A stretch of 64,000 nt of DNA from Sodiomyces alkalinus F11 (lineage: Eukaryota > Ascomycota > Sordariomycetes > Glomerellales > Plectosphaerellaceae), in the NCBI RefSeq assembly GCF_003711515.1, contig NW_021167079.1, positions 7,186,385-7,250,384 of the forward strand. The letters run 5' to 3'. Both the position numbers and the translations under genes were made by a program. The notes beneath the pieces were generated by a model, which was not told the origin of the DNA, searched no databases, and was given only the letters and a program-made list of their open reading frames with translations. Shown here piece by piece: positions 45,921 to 55,945 of the stretch (the stretch's first letter is position 1; every line of letters starts with the position of its first letter).

Positions 45921-46224
45921 GATACTTCTATCCGCGTACAAATGGTTAGTGTAAGCTGCTTTTCCCGTGCTGACATGGATAGGTATTTGGAGTCCTTTGC
46001 CTCCTACGGAATATTTTTGCTGACGGGCAGTTCAGGTGACCTGCCTAGGAGCGGGGTAGTGTACCCAAAGCTTCCTACCTCCCGTCTGTTAGACCTAAGG
46101 TACCAGGTAGGGAAAGCAACACACCCCCCTTCTTACTCATTCCTCTTTCACAGCCAGCGGCTCACTGTGAATCGACCCCCAGCAGACTTCCGGGCCTCTC
46201 TCGTCCCGATGTCTTCCACCCAGA

Positions 46225-47829
46225 ATGGACTCAACAACATCTCCACAACCGGATTTCTATGACCTGGTAATGTCATTCCTCCGCCACGGAGACCGTGAAT
46301 ACCTGGCACGCATTCTGCAACTCTGGAATCCCGCAATCGACCCGTACTCGCATATGATCAGCGAAGCCCTACATCGCGCCATCTTCCTCGGAGACGAAGC
46401 TGCCGTGCGAATGATGCTCGACGCGGGCGTGGATCCAACAGTGCGGCAACTCTGCGATCCCAACTTCACCCCCCTCCTGACGGCTTCACAATACGGCAGG
46501 CGCGCGACGGCCCGTTTGCTCTGGCAAGGCCTGGGCCCCGACGGCCGGTTTTACCCCAGCAAGAGCAAGAGACCCCAGCTCACCTGTCTCCAGGTCGCTG
46601 CTCGAAATGGCCACGCCGACCTGGTCGCCGACTTCCTCGATGCATGGGACGGCTGGCCTGCCGACGAGAAGGATCGGGCGCTGCGTGATGCCGCATGGGC
46701 GTGGCGCGATGACGTCGTGGCCTTGTTGCTGCGCAAGGTTCGCTATGAAGCCGATGCCATTCAATGTGCTCTGGAGCAGGGCGTTGGCAACAAGCTAATC
46801 CTCCCCGAGAACGAAAGAGAACGTCTCCCTGGTCCCGAGGATTCCCTTCGCCAGGAGCGTCTGGTACGTCGACTCGTCGATGCCGGCGGAAACCTAGACG
46901 AAAACGACCGCAGCTACCATTGGCCCCTTATCCACAAGGCCGCAAAGGTCAAGCGGGCGGCCGGCGCCTTACGAGCGCTCCTCGAGAAGAACGCAAATCC
47001 CAACGTGCAAGATGCCCGGGGCAGAACCGCTCTCCACTATGTGTTCGAGGGAGGAGCGCACTTCTCCATGGATCCTCCTCTACGCGTCCTCTTGGAACAC
47101 GGCGCATCGCCCGAGACGGCCGACCAGGCCGGAGAAACACCCCTTCACGTCGTTGCCAACACCGGAACCCTTCCACAATTGCTGCTGTGCCTTGCGCACT
47201 CTCGCGATGCAGACGTCGCCATCCGCCTACGAAATGCACACGGGGAATCGCTCCTGCACTACGCCGCAGCCGGCGCGAGGGAAGACATTGTCGAGTTCCT
47301 GCTCCGCCGCGGCCTGCACATCGATGCGAGGAGCGCCAACGGGTGGACGCCCTTGCTGTGTGCGCTGGCGCCGACCAGGATGAAGGCCGACCCTGCCAGA
47401 CACCGCCTCGCGAGCCTCCTGCTCCGGCGGGGTGCGAGTGCTCGGGTCGTGACCGAGGAGGGGTGGACTCCGCTGCACGCTTTGGCGACGGCGTATCCTT
47501 CCGTTTACGCTGGCCAGAACCCCCTCCCTTCCCCGGGGGCTAGGCGGCTTGCTGGGGAGCTCATCTCACGCGGGGCACCTACCGACGCGGAATCGAGGGT
47601 GATTCGAGACGCTTCTGTCACCCCACGAATGTTGTATGATGTATGGGGGTATCGAATGCAGAGGTTCGCCGAGGACTCTACGCAGGCTCCGGCAGGTAGT
47701 ACGGCCATCGACACTACGCCGTACATGTGGGCTATGCGAAGCAACGCAATGGACATCTTCGACGTTCTCATGGCGCACTTTGACTCGGCTGCTCGTGATG
47801 GCGCGGTAGGTGAGGTCAGCAGGCGGTAG
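46225..47829 (+). CDS. ankyrin-repeat protein
   Basis: Single exon, 534 residues, starting MDSTTSPQPDFYDLVMSFLR. It has about ten ankyrin-type repeats through most of its length. The clearest are FTPLLTASQYGRRATARLL, LTCLQVAARNGHADLVADFL, GRTALHYVFEGG, GETPLHVVANTG, GESLLHYAAAGAREDIVEFL, GWTPLLCALAPTR and GWTPLHALATA, each followed by a short helix and a GA-type turn. There is no F-box, kinase, NACHT or other extra domain, so it is a plain ankyrin scaffold. Such genes are abundant and fast-evolving in filamentous fungi, and partner and role are unknown. The stop codon lies inside the first copy of a tandem repeat that continues downstream, so the last codons may be repeat-derived. Confidence 0.88.
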   Translation: MDSTTSPQPDFYDLVMSFLRHGDREYLARILQLWNPAIDPYSHMISEALHRAIFLGDEAAVRMMLDAGVDPTVRQLCDPNFTPLLTASQYGRRATARLLWQGLGPDGRFYPSKSKRPQLTCLQVAARNGHADLVADFLDAWDGWPADEKDRALRDAAWAWRDDVVALLLRKVRYEADAIQCALEQGVGNKLILPENERERLPGPEDSLRQERLVRRLVDAGGNLDENDRSYHWPLIHKAAKVKRAAGALRALLEKNANPNVQDARGRTALHYVFEGGAHFSMDPPLRVLLEHGASPETADQAGETPLHVVANTGTLPQLLLCLAHSRDADVAIRLRNAHGESLLHYAAAGAREDIVEFLLRRGLHIDARSANGWTPLLCALAPTRMKADPARHRLASLLLRRGASARVVTEEGWTPLHALATAYPSVYAGQNPLPSPGARRLAGELISRGAPTDAESRVIRDASVTPRMLYDVWGYRMQRFAEDSTQAPAGSTAIDTTPYMWAMRSNAMDIFDVLMAHFDSAARDGAVGEVSRR

Positions 47830-47920
47830 GTCTTTATATTTCAGGTAGGTCTTGATGTTCAGGTAGGTCTTGACGCTCCCGGTAGGTCTTGATCTTTCAG
47901 GTAGGTCCTTCTGCTTTCAG
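47825..47920. repeat. 18-20-nt tandem repeat, core GGTAGGTCTTGAT
   Basis: Five consecutive units beginning GGTAGGTCTT, each ending in a TTTCA-like tail, with a degenerate sixth copy after. The first copy contains the TAG stop of the ankyrin gene. Confidence 0.85.
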
Positions 47921-48104
47921 GTATTGTATGCACCCTTTCCAGGTCCCCGTAGGTCTGCGTAGTATTTGCCTTATTCGCCCGACTTCATATCGAGACGAGT
48001 CTTTCAGGGACGTCAAGGGCGTACATACGGCGAGAAGACCAGGACAAGTCTTCCCATAGCGAATGGACGATAGTTGGCGAGAGGCCGATCACCTGGAAAA
48101 GGGA

Positions 48105-48727
48105 GTCCCAACGTCCCAGCCCTTCGGCAGCAAACATGTATGGGTACTTCGTATTACAAGCTGTCTGAGGTATCAATATTTACCTGTGTGCATATGGACC
48201 CCATCGCTGCCTGTTGTTCAATCCTCTCGGAATGACCTTGGCAGACCTGCGCAATCTTACGCCAGAAAAGGCCCTGGAGAAGGGTCATCTTCAACAGAGC
48301 TTGCAGCTGGTTCTCTTCGCTCTTGACTTGCTGCACCAAGCTGGTGTCATCCACACAGGTATGTATTCGCTGCCATCAAAATATCTGTTCTGGATGGGAG
48401 AAGAGAAATACAAAGGCGACGTGATGCCGCAAGTATTGGGACGATGAGGGTATATCACTGCTGGCCCAGTGCTTTGCCAGCCAAGCTGGTTGGGACTTTC
48501 AAGCTGAAAGTAAAACCTCGCAAGAAACTGGATTGCATCCACGCCAATCCCTGAGCAATCCTTCGAGGTGCGGGAGCATCGCTTGGAAGGGGAAGATGGT
48601 GATCTCTTTGTTGCCTTTGCTCGTAAGGTGTTGCGCTGGCTGCCCGAGAGACCCCGGGCCGATGAGCTTGGAGGTGATGAGATTCTCATCGCAACATATT
48701 CGAGAGAGGGAGAAAGCGATGAACTAG
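48105..48727 (+). pseudogene. decayed SRPK-like serine/threonine protein kinase
   Basis: Fragments of an SRPK-family kinase remain in order but in different frames. First is QPFGSKHV (about 48117-48140), like the hinge-preceding segment. Then, one frame off and after an in-frame stop, comes [20 protein letters not shown] with [18 protein letters not shown] (about 48196-48360), matching the SRPK pattern EPLGMTL...LLGLDYLHxxGVVHTD. A weak [15 protein letters not shown] remnant of the N-lobe/C-lobe boundary follows. Finally EGEDGDLFVAFARKVLRWLP and ERPRADEL (about 48575-48670) match the kinase C-terminus, usually RKMLRWLPEERPTAEEL. The metal-binding DFG and activation segment are absent, implying an internal deletion plus frameshifts. 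No promoter or intact start is visible. SRPK-like genes are often expanded in filamentous fungi, so this is probably a dead extra copy. Confidence 0.75.
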
Positions 48728-49055
48728 CGTAAGGGTCATTGAGGAGCTCCGTTATCTCCTTGGTCTCGATTTCCATTCTCATCGTGGCTGAATGCTGAAT
48801 GTCAACGTGGCAGAGTTCGTACCTGTAATACTCCGTAGCTGGTCTCATGTCACATCCCCCTGAATGCTTTGTCACCAGGTCCACATGCCGAGGCTCCGTA
48901 GCTCGCCAAAAATTACCCAAGGTACCTTATTTATGTTGGGAAGCTTCCAAGTTCTTGTGTCAATTTATTACAGCCAGTTCACACAACACGGTCTACCGCA
49001 CTTATCCTGGACAAACTCGACGCTGTTGCCAGGGACAGAGCTGAAGACAGTCACG
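48728..49055. other. short intergenic stretch before TSC13
   Basis: Contains a TACTCCGTA word near 48830 and a GGTACC word near 48920. Otherwise it is the presumed TSC13 promoter. Confidence 0.5.
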
Positions 49056-50202
49056 ATGGCCTCGAAAATCACCCTGAGACTGGCCAATAGGTGTAAGAAT
49101 TCCAAATTCCCATACTTCCAGTCTGCATTGCGAACCCTCAGGGTGCCAAGACCAAGACAGACACTGACAAGACTGCTCAGCGCCCAAGCAACCGATCAAG
49201 AAGCTCCCGCCTTCCATCGAGGTCCCGGCGAACATCACCATCGAAGATATCAAGGCGCTTATTGCCCGGAAGACGGGTTTCTCAGACCACAATCGCATCG
49301 GCCTGTTCGACCCCTCCACCAAGAAGACCCTGAAGAACCGCAAGGCCGAGATTGGCAATGAGCAGGCTGTCGTATCTACTGGGGAGCTCCTGGTCAAGGA
49401 TCTCGGTGCGTTTTGCCCAAACTATCCGCCGAGGACAATCTTCCTCTGATTTTCCTCGCGCATAAATTAAAAAGAAAGAAGAAAAAAGAAGAAAAAACAA
49501 CGCTGACACGCTTCCCCCCTAGGCCCGCAAATCGCCTGGAAGACCGTCTTCCTCTTCGAGTACTTCGGCCCCATCCTCTTCCACCTCGCCGTCGTAGCGC
49601 TGCGGCCCCACCTCTACGCCGGGGCGGCCAGCACCCCGCTCTCGCGCACGCAGCAGCTCGGCCTGGCGCTGTTCGTGGGCCACTTCGTCAAGCGCGAGTA
49701 CGAGACGCTCTTCGTGCACCGCTTCTCGGCCGCCACCATGCCGGCCCGCAACATCTTCAAGAACTGCTTTTTCTACTGGACCTTCAGCGGCGCCCTGTGC
49801 GCCTGGGAGATCTACGCCCCCTGGTCCCGCGCCGCCGCCGCCGACGGGCACGACACCTCGCAGCTCCTCGCCGCCGTGGGGACCGCCATCTACCTCTTCG
49901 GCGAGGTCAGCAACGCCGTCGTCCATCTTAACCTTGCCGGGTTGCGGTCCCCTGGTGGGACGGAGCGGAAGGTGCCGCGCGGGTACGGCTTCTCGCTGGT
50001 CACTTGCCCGAACTACATGTTCGAGATTTTGTCGTGGGTCGGCGTTATTATTGCCTTGCAGAGCTGGAGTACGGCCGTTTTCATCTTCTTTGGCGCCGCA
50101 CAGATGTATGTCTGGGCGAAGGGCAAGGAGCGGGCTTATCGCAAGGAGTTCCCGGATACGTATAAGAAGAAGAGGTTCGTTCTTCTGCCTGGGCTTCTCT
50201 GA
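49056..50202 (+). CDS. TSC13: very-long-chain enoyl-CoA reductase (Tsc13)
   Basis: Catalyses the last step of each elongation cycle of very-long-chain fatty acids in the ER membrane, reducing trans-2-enoyl-CoA with NADPH. Three exons, 49056-49092, 49181-49405 and 49523-50202, give 313 residues. The N-terminal ubiquitin-like region reads PKQPIKKLPPSIEVPANITI, then IGLFDPSTKKTLKNRKAE and GELLVKDLGPQIAWKTVFL. The C-terminal steroid 5-alpha-reductase-type domain has several membrane segments and the conserved FVKREYETLFVHRFS, FKNCFFYWTFSGAL, VPRGYGFSLVTCPNYMFEI and AYRKEFPDTYKKKRFVLLP. The donor at 49093 (T|GTAAG) was chosen because it alone restores ANRSPKQPIKK. Very secure. Confidence 0.96.
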
Positions 50203-50605
50203 GGGTCTTCTCCCCATGATATGAGAGGGTGTCGCTGCGGCTGTAGCGTGTAGCGTTCTGCAAAAGAAGGGAAATGGGTCACATGCATGGGGGGGTGCAT
50301 ATGGGAGACTGTTTGGGATGAGGGTCAAATATTCACGGCTTGATCCAATTGCTCGTAAAAAATGGTACGCCGTGCCTCGGGAACTAAAGGACAGGGAAGG
50401 AGGAAAAACTTGCTAATTGGACACAGTTTAATATGTCATATGCAGAGCAAATTTATCATTCGTCATTAGACATCGTTATATACGGATCCTGTGCGCTTCA
50501 TGTCGTGTCCTGCATGGTGTCGTATAGCCCCGACTCGTGACAGGCCTTCACATCGTCGACAGGAGGTTTGTGAGGTTTTCTCCGACCTTCGCCTGCCCAT
50601 TTTCA
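50203..50605. other. convergent intergenic region after TSC13
   Basis: About 400 nt between two 3' ends, AT-richer than its flanks; nothing recognised. Confidence 0.5.
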
Positions 50606-51544
50606 TCAACTGGCCCCAAAGTGCGCAGATCCGTCCCGAATACTGCCGTCACCCATGCTTACATCCCCGTCAGCATCTTGTTCCGCCCTCTTCCCCTTGC
50701 CCCTCAACTCATCCACAGCAGCGTCACCACCTTTACCCAACCTCCCACTCCCCCGGCGAGAACGACAACAGCTGCCACTACACCAACTCGCCTCGCTCCC
50801 TTCCTCTCCCTCTTCCTCATCCTCCTCACCCCCCCTTCCCTCGCTCCCACTCTCCGCACTCCCCTCCTTCACAAGCCTCACCGTCTCCTCCAACACGAGG
50901 AACTCCCTCTCCAACACCTCGGCCCAATTCTGCACGCTCCCCAGCTCTTTGACCCGCCGCGCCGCATCCGCCGACCACCGCGCCAGCTTGTCGTTCTCCA
51001 CCCGCAGCGCGGCCGTCGCGCGCCCCACGTCGCGTTCCTGCCGCGTGATCGCCGCCGCGTTGCCGTGCAGCGTCCTGGCGCGCGTCTGCAGCTCCGAGTC
51101 GAGCAGGTTGCTTATGGAGGCTACGATGGCCGCGCGGGCTTCCGAGACGTGGTGGGTTTGGTCTCCTGCGGTGCGGGCGGACGATGGGAGGGATGTCGAC
51201 GGCGGGGAGCGGCTGGATGATGATGTTGTCGCTGTTGTTGCCGTTGTTGTTGCTGTTGTTGTTGTTGTGGTTGTTGTGGTTGTTGTGGCTGTTGTTGGTG
51301 GCGGTGGTGCAGCGGATGTGCTTGCAAGTGAAGGGGAGGGGCGGGTGGTGCGTGCTGGGTCCAAGAACAGGCTCGTGGTGCTGGGTTGGTTGGAACAGGC
51401 AGATAGGGACGAGGATACGGTTATGGGCGTGCTTTTGTCTACCGACATGCTTGTGGTCAGGGTTGTTGCAGTCGTGGTGGAAGGAGCGGACAACAGCTGC
51501 GCCGCTGGGTTCGAGGGCGGAACGGAAGATCGCATTGGGGCCAT
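50606..51544 (-). CDS. BLOC1S1/GCN5L1-like protein with long low-complexity extensions
   Basis: Single exon on the minus strand, 312 residues. The central part matches the GCN5L1/BLOC-1 subunit 1 family: EARAAIVASISNLLDSELQT, then NAAAITRQERDVGRATAALR, KLARWSADAARRVKELGSVQ and NWAEVLEREFLVLEETVRLV, where the last echoes the family's GDVENWAxxIE motif. The family functions in BLOC-1/BORC-type complexes for endosome-lysosome traffic. Before the domain are ~130 residues of Ser/Thr/Pro with a Thr/Ala run from a GTT/GCT trinucleotide repeat (51229-51297). After it is an acidic and Ser/Arg/Gly-rich tail. The usual family length is nearer 130-200 residues, so the start may lie further in. Family call moderately sure, start unsure. 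Confidence 0.75.
   Translation of the reverse strand: MAPMRSSVPPSNPAAQLLSAPSTTTATTLTTSMSVDKSTPITVSSSLSACSNQPSTTSLFLDPARTTRPSPSLASTSAAPPPPTTATTTTTTTTTTTATTTATTATTSSSSRSPPSTSLPSSARTAGDQTHHVSEARAAIVASISNLLDSELQTRARTLHGNAAAITRQERDVGRATAALRVENDKLARWSADAARRVKELGSVQNWAEVLEREFLVLEETVRLVKEGSAESGSEGRGGEEDEEEGEEGSEASWCSGSCCRSRRGSGRLGKGGDAAVDELRGKGKRAEQDADGDVSMGDGSIRDGSAHFGAS
51229..51297. repeat. coding trinucleotide repeat (GTT/GCT)n
   Basis: About 23 triplets, mainly GTT with some GCT, GTG and GGT. On the minus strand it encodes the Thr/Ala run of the BLOC1S1-like protein. Confidence 0.9.
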
Positions 51545-52826
51545 TTCTCAGCTTCTTGGGGTTGTTGTGTACCAATCTTGAGTGACCGGAGTAGGAGCGG
51601 ATATACATGAGCAGGTGATCCGCTTGTAAGGTAACGAAGGGCAGAGAGTCAGAAGTGTAACCTGTGGTCTGGTCTGGTCTGGTCATGTAGCTTCGAGATG
51701 CCCCGCACTTGGAGCTGCAGTTCACCGAGACTCTCACCGAAGCGACCGAAAGGGGGGAGAGAGAACGGCGAAGGGAGACATGTAAATTATTACAGTAGTT
51801 CCCCTTAATTCGCAGAGACTACATGCAATGTCATTAGGATTATATTGGCTTCCACCAACATTCTGGCCATTTGTCGGGAGGAAAGCCTTGAATATTGGGC
51901 GAATGATTTCTGAATTATTGACATATAAGGCCAAGGAGTGCGCTCCTTGTGATACGAGTATTGACTAAGAGCATCTATCCTTATTCTGGCACTGGTAAAT
52001 CTGATCATCTCCCAGTGGCTGAATTCCCCTCGAGCCTTTCTTCTGATTTCTGAAGACACCGTAATGCCTAATGGATGAGTTCCTTGGAATAAATGGATGA
52101 GCTATGAGTTTGGAGAGCTTCGAAGAACACAACAAGGGACTAACTATAATGTTGCCTATGATGTTATACTCATAGCTTTCATGATTACGGACGCTCACAT
52201 TGTTTGTCATGGAATAAGATAAACCATCTCACTCTTAAAGATGTCCTTAAGGTGAAGACTGGCCAGCATCCTATCTCTTTATTCTAAGTTATGACGTACT
52301 GACCCTATGATTGTTGTTTATTTAGATATTAAAGGGGACTTAAAGTCCTGTCCAACGTCCTCCTACTACGGACTCACGAACGCCACTGCATATATTCTTG
52401 TTACTTGGACTCAAAATAAGACACTCATTAAACCAGTCATGGCATTGCACGCATTATTCAGGCTCCAGATATAACATAAGGTAGATGTAGCATTCTTCCT
52501 CCTAGGGCCTTTGTTCAGTGAAATGCACTATATTGGAACAAGATGAGGTGAGTTCGGCGACTCGCCTCTTCTAAGCGGACCCCGGGATCGGCTCTCTCAC
52601 CACTTATAACGTTAGATATACAGAATCATTCTTCCCGTTTTTCCTTTCTTCGTCCTTTGGCCGTTCTCTTACTATCTTACACTCTTAACAACAGACGGAG
52701 AGAGGGCGTTTTCTCTGACTTCAACAGGGCCGCCTCCTGCAGTGGCTGTTGCCGTGTCCATATGTCCATGTCCATGACATCAAACTCTGCCCTCCAATTT
52801 CAATCGCAGTTGCTCTGTCATTCGTC
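51545..52826. other. AT-rich intergenic stretch, no gene recognised
   Basis: About 51780-52720 is visibly AT-richer than the rest of the window, and its ORFs have no recognisable motif. The last ~200 nt are presumably the promoter and leader of the next gene. It could be an old repeat damaged by repeat-induced point mutation, but no transposon protein remnant could be read. Confidence 0.5.
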
Positions 52827-54237
52827 ATGAATTCGCGAGGTTCAAAGTCGAAGGGTATCGAGGATCACACCAACACGAGTGCCGCCTTCCGATTTCGCGC
52901 ATACCCCAAGAGAGCAAAGAGACGCAGACACTTGAGCAGGATCGCCCCAAGACCTTGGGGTACACCGCCCCTCGACCCGACTTCTCCTACTTTCTTTCCC
53001 GGTGGCCTTCGTCATCCTCCGTCAGAGAAAGGTGAAACAGAGAAAGTGCAGGCGCTTTTGACGCAGAAAGGGGATGGAGGCCCTGACGGATCCCAAGTGC
53101 AGCTTGGAGACCTGGAAAAAGTGAGTTTAGGTTTGGAGCAGCGAGGAGACGATGAGGCTCACATAGTTCCAGTTTGTGGGCCTTGATACGAGAGGAATCG
53201 CCTCTGCTCCTGCTCCTGCTCTTGTTCCTGCCATTGCTCTCGCGCCTGCCCCCAAGGACCAAAACAACGCTCGAGATCGAAACGAATATCCCAACGGCCT
53301 GCAGAGACCTGCAACCCCCACTTCACCATCCTCATCGTGTTCCGCGACTGTATTTTACACCCCGCCCCAGCAGCCGGGTCAAATCGTCCACAGAGTTGAA
53401 AAAGCCAAAGAAGCCGAAGTCTGGGTGACAGCGCCGACCTCTCCCGCCGCATGCGACTCGGACAATCGGGACGGAGAGAACCAACAACACCGCGACTCGG
53501 GCTGTCTTCCGACTAGTAATGATTCGTCAACTATTTATGCTTTCCTTGAACACGAGCTGGACAAAATGACGGCCAAGTTCGAAACCACCCGCGCGGGCCA
53601 GTCGCCCGCGCGACCTACCGATCTATATCTATTAGAGGTGCTGGACCTCCTGGAGTACGGCCAGGCTAGGGACAAGGAAAATCTGGGCCGTGGGAACAAG
53701 GTTATCGAGTGGCAGAGGGAGAGGAAGAAGCGGCTTAAGAATAAGAGCGTGGATGGACCGGTGGATGAAACGGCGGTGGTGACTCCGCGGCTCATGGACG
53801 GCAGGACGTTCGAGGACGGCCAATCTACCGTTTTTGCCATGGATAACTGCTTCAACCCTGTGTACAGTACGGGCGACGACGTGCCCGAGGAGAACCGCGA
53901 CGGTTGGCCTCTGCCGAAGGATTACGCGCTCGCAAGAGCCCTGCACCGGGACGGGCGCGTGTCATCACACAAGTTCCCAGCTCCCCTACTAGGCCGTCGT
54001 TTCCGCACCGAGGCTGCCGAGCCTTCTGCTTCTGGCACGAACGAGAAACACAGCTCGCTGGAGTACAAGCTTGGACGCGCTGTGCTCGACAGACAGGCCC
54101 CGGCTCCCCTCGACGAGCAGCATCATGGGCTTTCCGCCGACGAGGACGCGGATCAAAATTATGACTTCCTTCTGGAGAACTTGCATCCAGGGTTGGAGCA
54201 CCTCATCAGGGATATCGAGAATACCGAGTTTGAGTAG
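52827..54237 (+). CDS. fungal protein of unknown function, two exons
   Basis: Two exons, 52827-53120 and 53167-54237, give 454 residues. The intron is only 46 nt (GTGAGT...ATAG) but keeps the frame, joining GDLEK to FQFVGLDTRG. A separate gene starting in the second part is possible, since that frame has no nearby ATG other than internal ones. The N-terminus is basic (MNSRGSKSKG; YPKRAKRRRHLSRI), possibly nuclear. The middle is Pro/Ala/Ser-rich. The C-terminal half is more ordered and charged: IYAFLEHELDKMTAKFETTR, TDLYLLEVLDLLEYGQARDK, EWQRERKKRLKNKSVDG and DENYDFLLENLHPGLEHLIR-like (actual DQNYDFLLENLHPGLEHLIR). I recognise no domain. Coding status rests on long open frame, GC-rich codon use and charged helical character. 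Confidence 0.65.
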
Positions 54238-55179
54238 GGCCGTCTGCGGCGCTCCGGTCCTTGAGAGGGCGGCAGAGACTACTATGGTCGTGCACTTGTG
54301 TGAGGTCTCAACTGGTATGACACACCGGGTCTTCTTCTACCCAGGCGTACCTCGGAGCGTTTGGTTGCGTGATCATCATTCGCGGCATCTGGATACCTTC
54401 TCGTGTACGAGCAGTAGGTTTATGGAAAAACAGACCTGACATAAGCAGAGTTGGATCAGTGTTCGTTGGACGGGACGCAGAGTTGGTAAAGTAGGAACGA
54501 AATGGCGTTTATGGACTGCAGTTAGATAGTTTGTCTCATCATCACAGGCAGCAATTAACGGACAGGGAGTCATGGACTCATGGTGACCATCATCCTTCAC
54601 CGAGCATTTCCAAGATTGACCCCTCGGTGACTACCTAATACGGGGTCGCGAAGTGCACGAGCCACATGACTGTCCCTGCACTGTACCATAATCACATCTG
54701 TGGCTGGTGCTCTATGCCTCAGGCAAAGAACAAGCCCTACTTGGCTCGTGCGTTCCCCACCTGCAACGTAGCGACAGCCCACAGCTAGTGAGCAAAAAAT
54801 AATTCCGACCCCTTCCCCATCTACGGCTTGTGTGCGAAAAGTTTCAACCTCAACTTCAACAACCCTCCACGCCCAATCCGCCCAATTCCGTTCCCACCCA
54901 TTCTCGATTGCCGCTGGTGAGATCGATATTCATCAGGTTAGTTTGATATGGACCACGAGAGCATTCGAATCAACGACCTTTTTCTTCTTTCGAGTTGTAG
55001 AAAGGCCAAGCTCCGACGACGTTGACGGCGGCCGAATTGTCCTCGTGTTCTTCCCCGTCCTCCCCATCCCGCCATCCCCCCATCCCCCCATCTCCTACCC
55101 AAGTACCCTCTCCTTCTCCTACAGATACTCACGACAGCCGTGCTGACCACTTTCCCCATCGCTTACAGAAACCGCAATC
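54238..55179. other. intergenic region and probable eS8 leader
   Basis: No gene recognised. The region just before eS8 may hold a 5'-UTR intron, with donor CAG|GTTAGT at about 54938 and acceptor TTACAG at about 55168, eleven nucleotides before the start codon. This is a common layout in fungal ribosomal-protein genes but is not proven here. Confidence 0.45.
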
Positions 55180-55945
55180 ATGGGTATCTCTCGCGACTCT
55201 CGTCACAAGCGTTCCGCCTCCGGCGCGAAGCGCGCGTTCTACCGTGCGTACCCTCGAAAGCCCGTATGATTTTTTTTCAGCGGGGCCTGTCCCTTGCGGT
55301 AGAAACCTAGAGATAGGGGCCTACCCGGGGACGGGCCCTGGCTGCACAAAAGAACCATGCGTTCTGACCTTTTTATCGTCAACAGGGAAGAAGCGCGCTT
55401 TCGAGCTGGGCCGTCAGGGTGCCAACACCCGGATCGGCGCCAAGCGTGTCCACACCGTCCGCACCCGTGGCGGTAACCACAAGTACCGTGCCCTGCGCCT
55501 CGAGTCCGGCAACTTCGCCTGGTCCTCCGAGGGCACCACCCGCAAGACCCGCATCATCGGCGTCGCCTACCACCCGTCCAACAACGAGCTCGTCCGCACC
55601 AACACCCTGACCAAGTCGGCCGTCATCCAGATCGACGCCGCCCCCTTCCGCCAGTGGTACGAGGCCCACTACGGCCAGTCCATCGGCCGCAGGCGCCAGC
55701 GCCAGCAGGCCGCCGCGTCCGGCGCCAAGCCCGAGGAGGAGGCCAAGAAGAGCAGCTCCGTCGAGAAGAAGCAGGCCGCCCGCTTCGCCGCCCGCGGCAA
55801 GGTCGACCCCGCTCTGGAGAAGCAGTTCGAGGCCGGTCGTGTGTACGCCGTCATCTCCAGCCGGCCTGGTCAGTCTGGCCGCTGCGACGGCTACATCCTC
55901 GAGGGCGAGGAGCTTGCTTTCTACCAGCGCAAGCTGCACAAGTAA
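55180..55945 (+). CDS. rps8: 40S ribosomal protein eS8
   Basis: Small-subunit ribosomal protein in the cytoplasm. Two exons, 55180-55243 and 55386-55945, give 207 residues. The start [20 protein letters not shown] is the family signature, and splicing continues [19 protein letters not shown]. Then come [60 protein letters not shown] and [20 protein letters not shown], with the end [11 protein letters not shown]. The length is typical. The insert around residues 135-160 ([20 protein letters not shown]) is the variable eukaryotic loop. Very secure. Confidence 0.97.

Larger units (their letters stand above)
45001..46224. other. intergenic stretch dominated by a T/C-rich minisatellite
   Basis: The left part is the QNS1 promoter. 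About 45600-45920 is a simple repeat with an assembly gap. The right part (about 46080-46100) has a CTAAGGTACC word and leads into the ankyrin gene. No gene recognised; ORFs across the repeat are artefacts of its composition. Confidence 0.6.

Noticed and set aside
45483..45976. Lys-rich or Phe-rich ORFs over the T/C repeat
   Set aside because: They are translations of a simple repeat containing an assembly gap.
51805..52210. Possible transposase remnants in the AT-rich island
   Set aside because: The minus-strand ORFs there match no transposase or reverse-transcriptase motif I could recognise, and no terminal repeats were seen.
54838..54870. AACCCT-like box as an eS8 promoter element
   Set aside because: Only a six-base partial match in a C-rich stretch, too weak to call.
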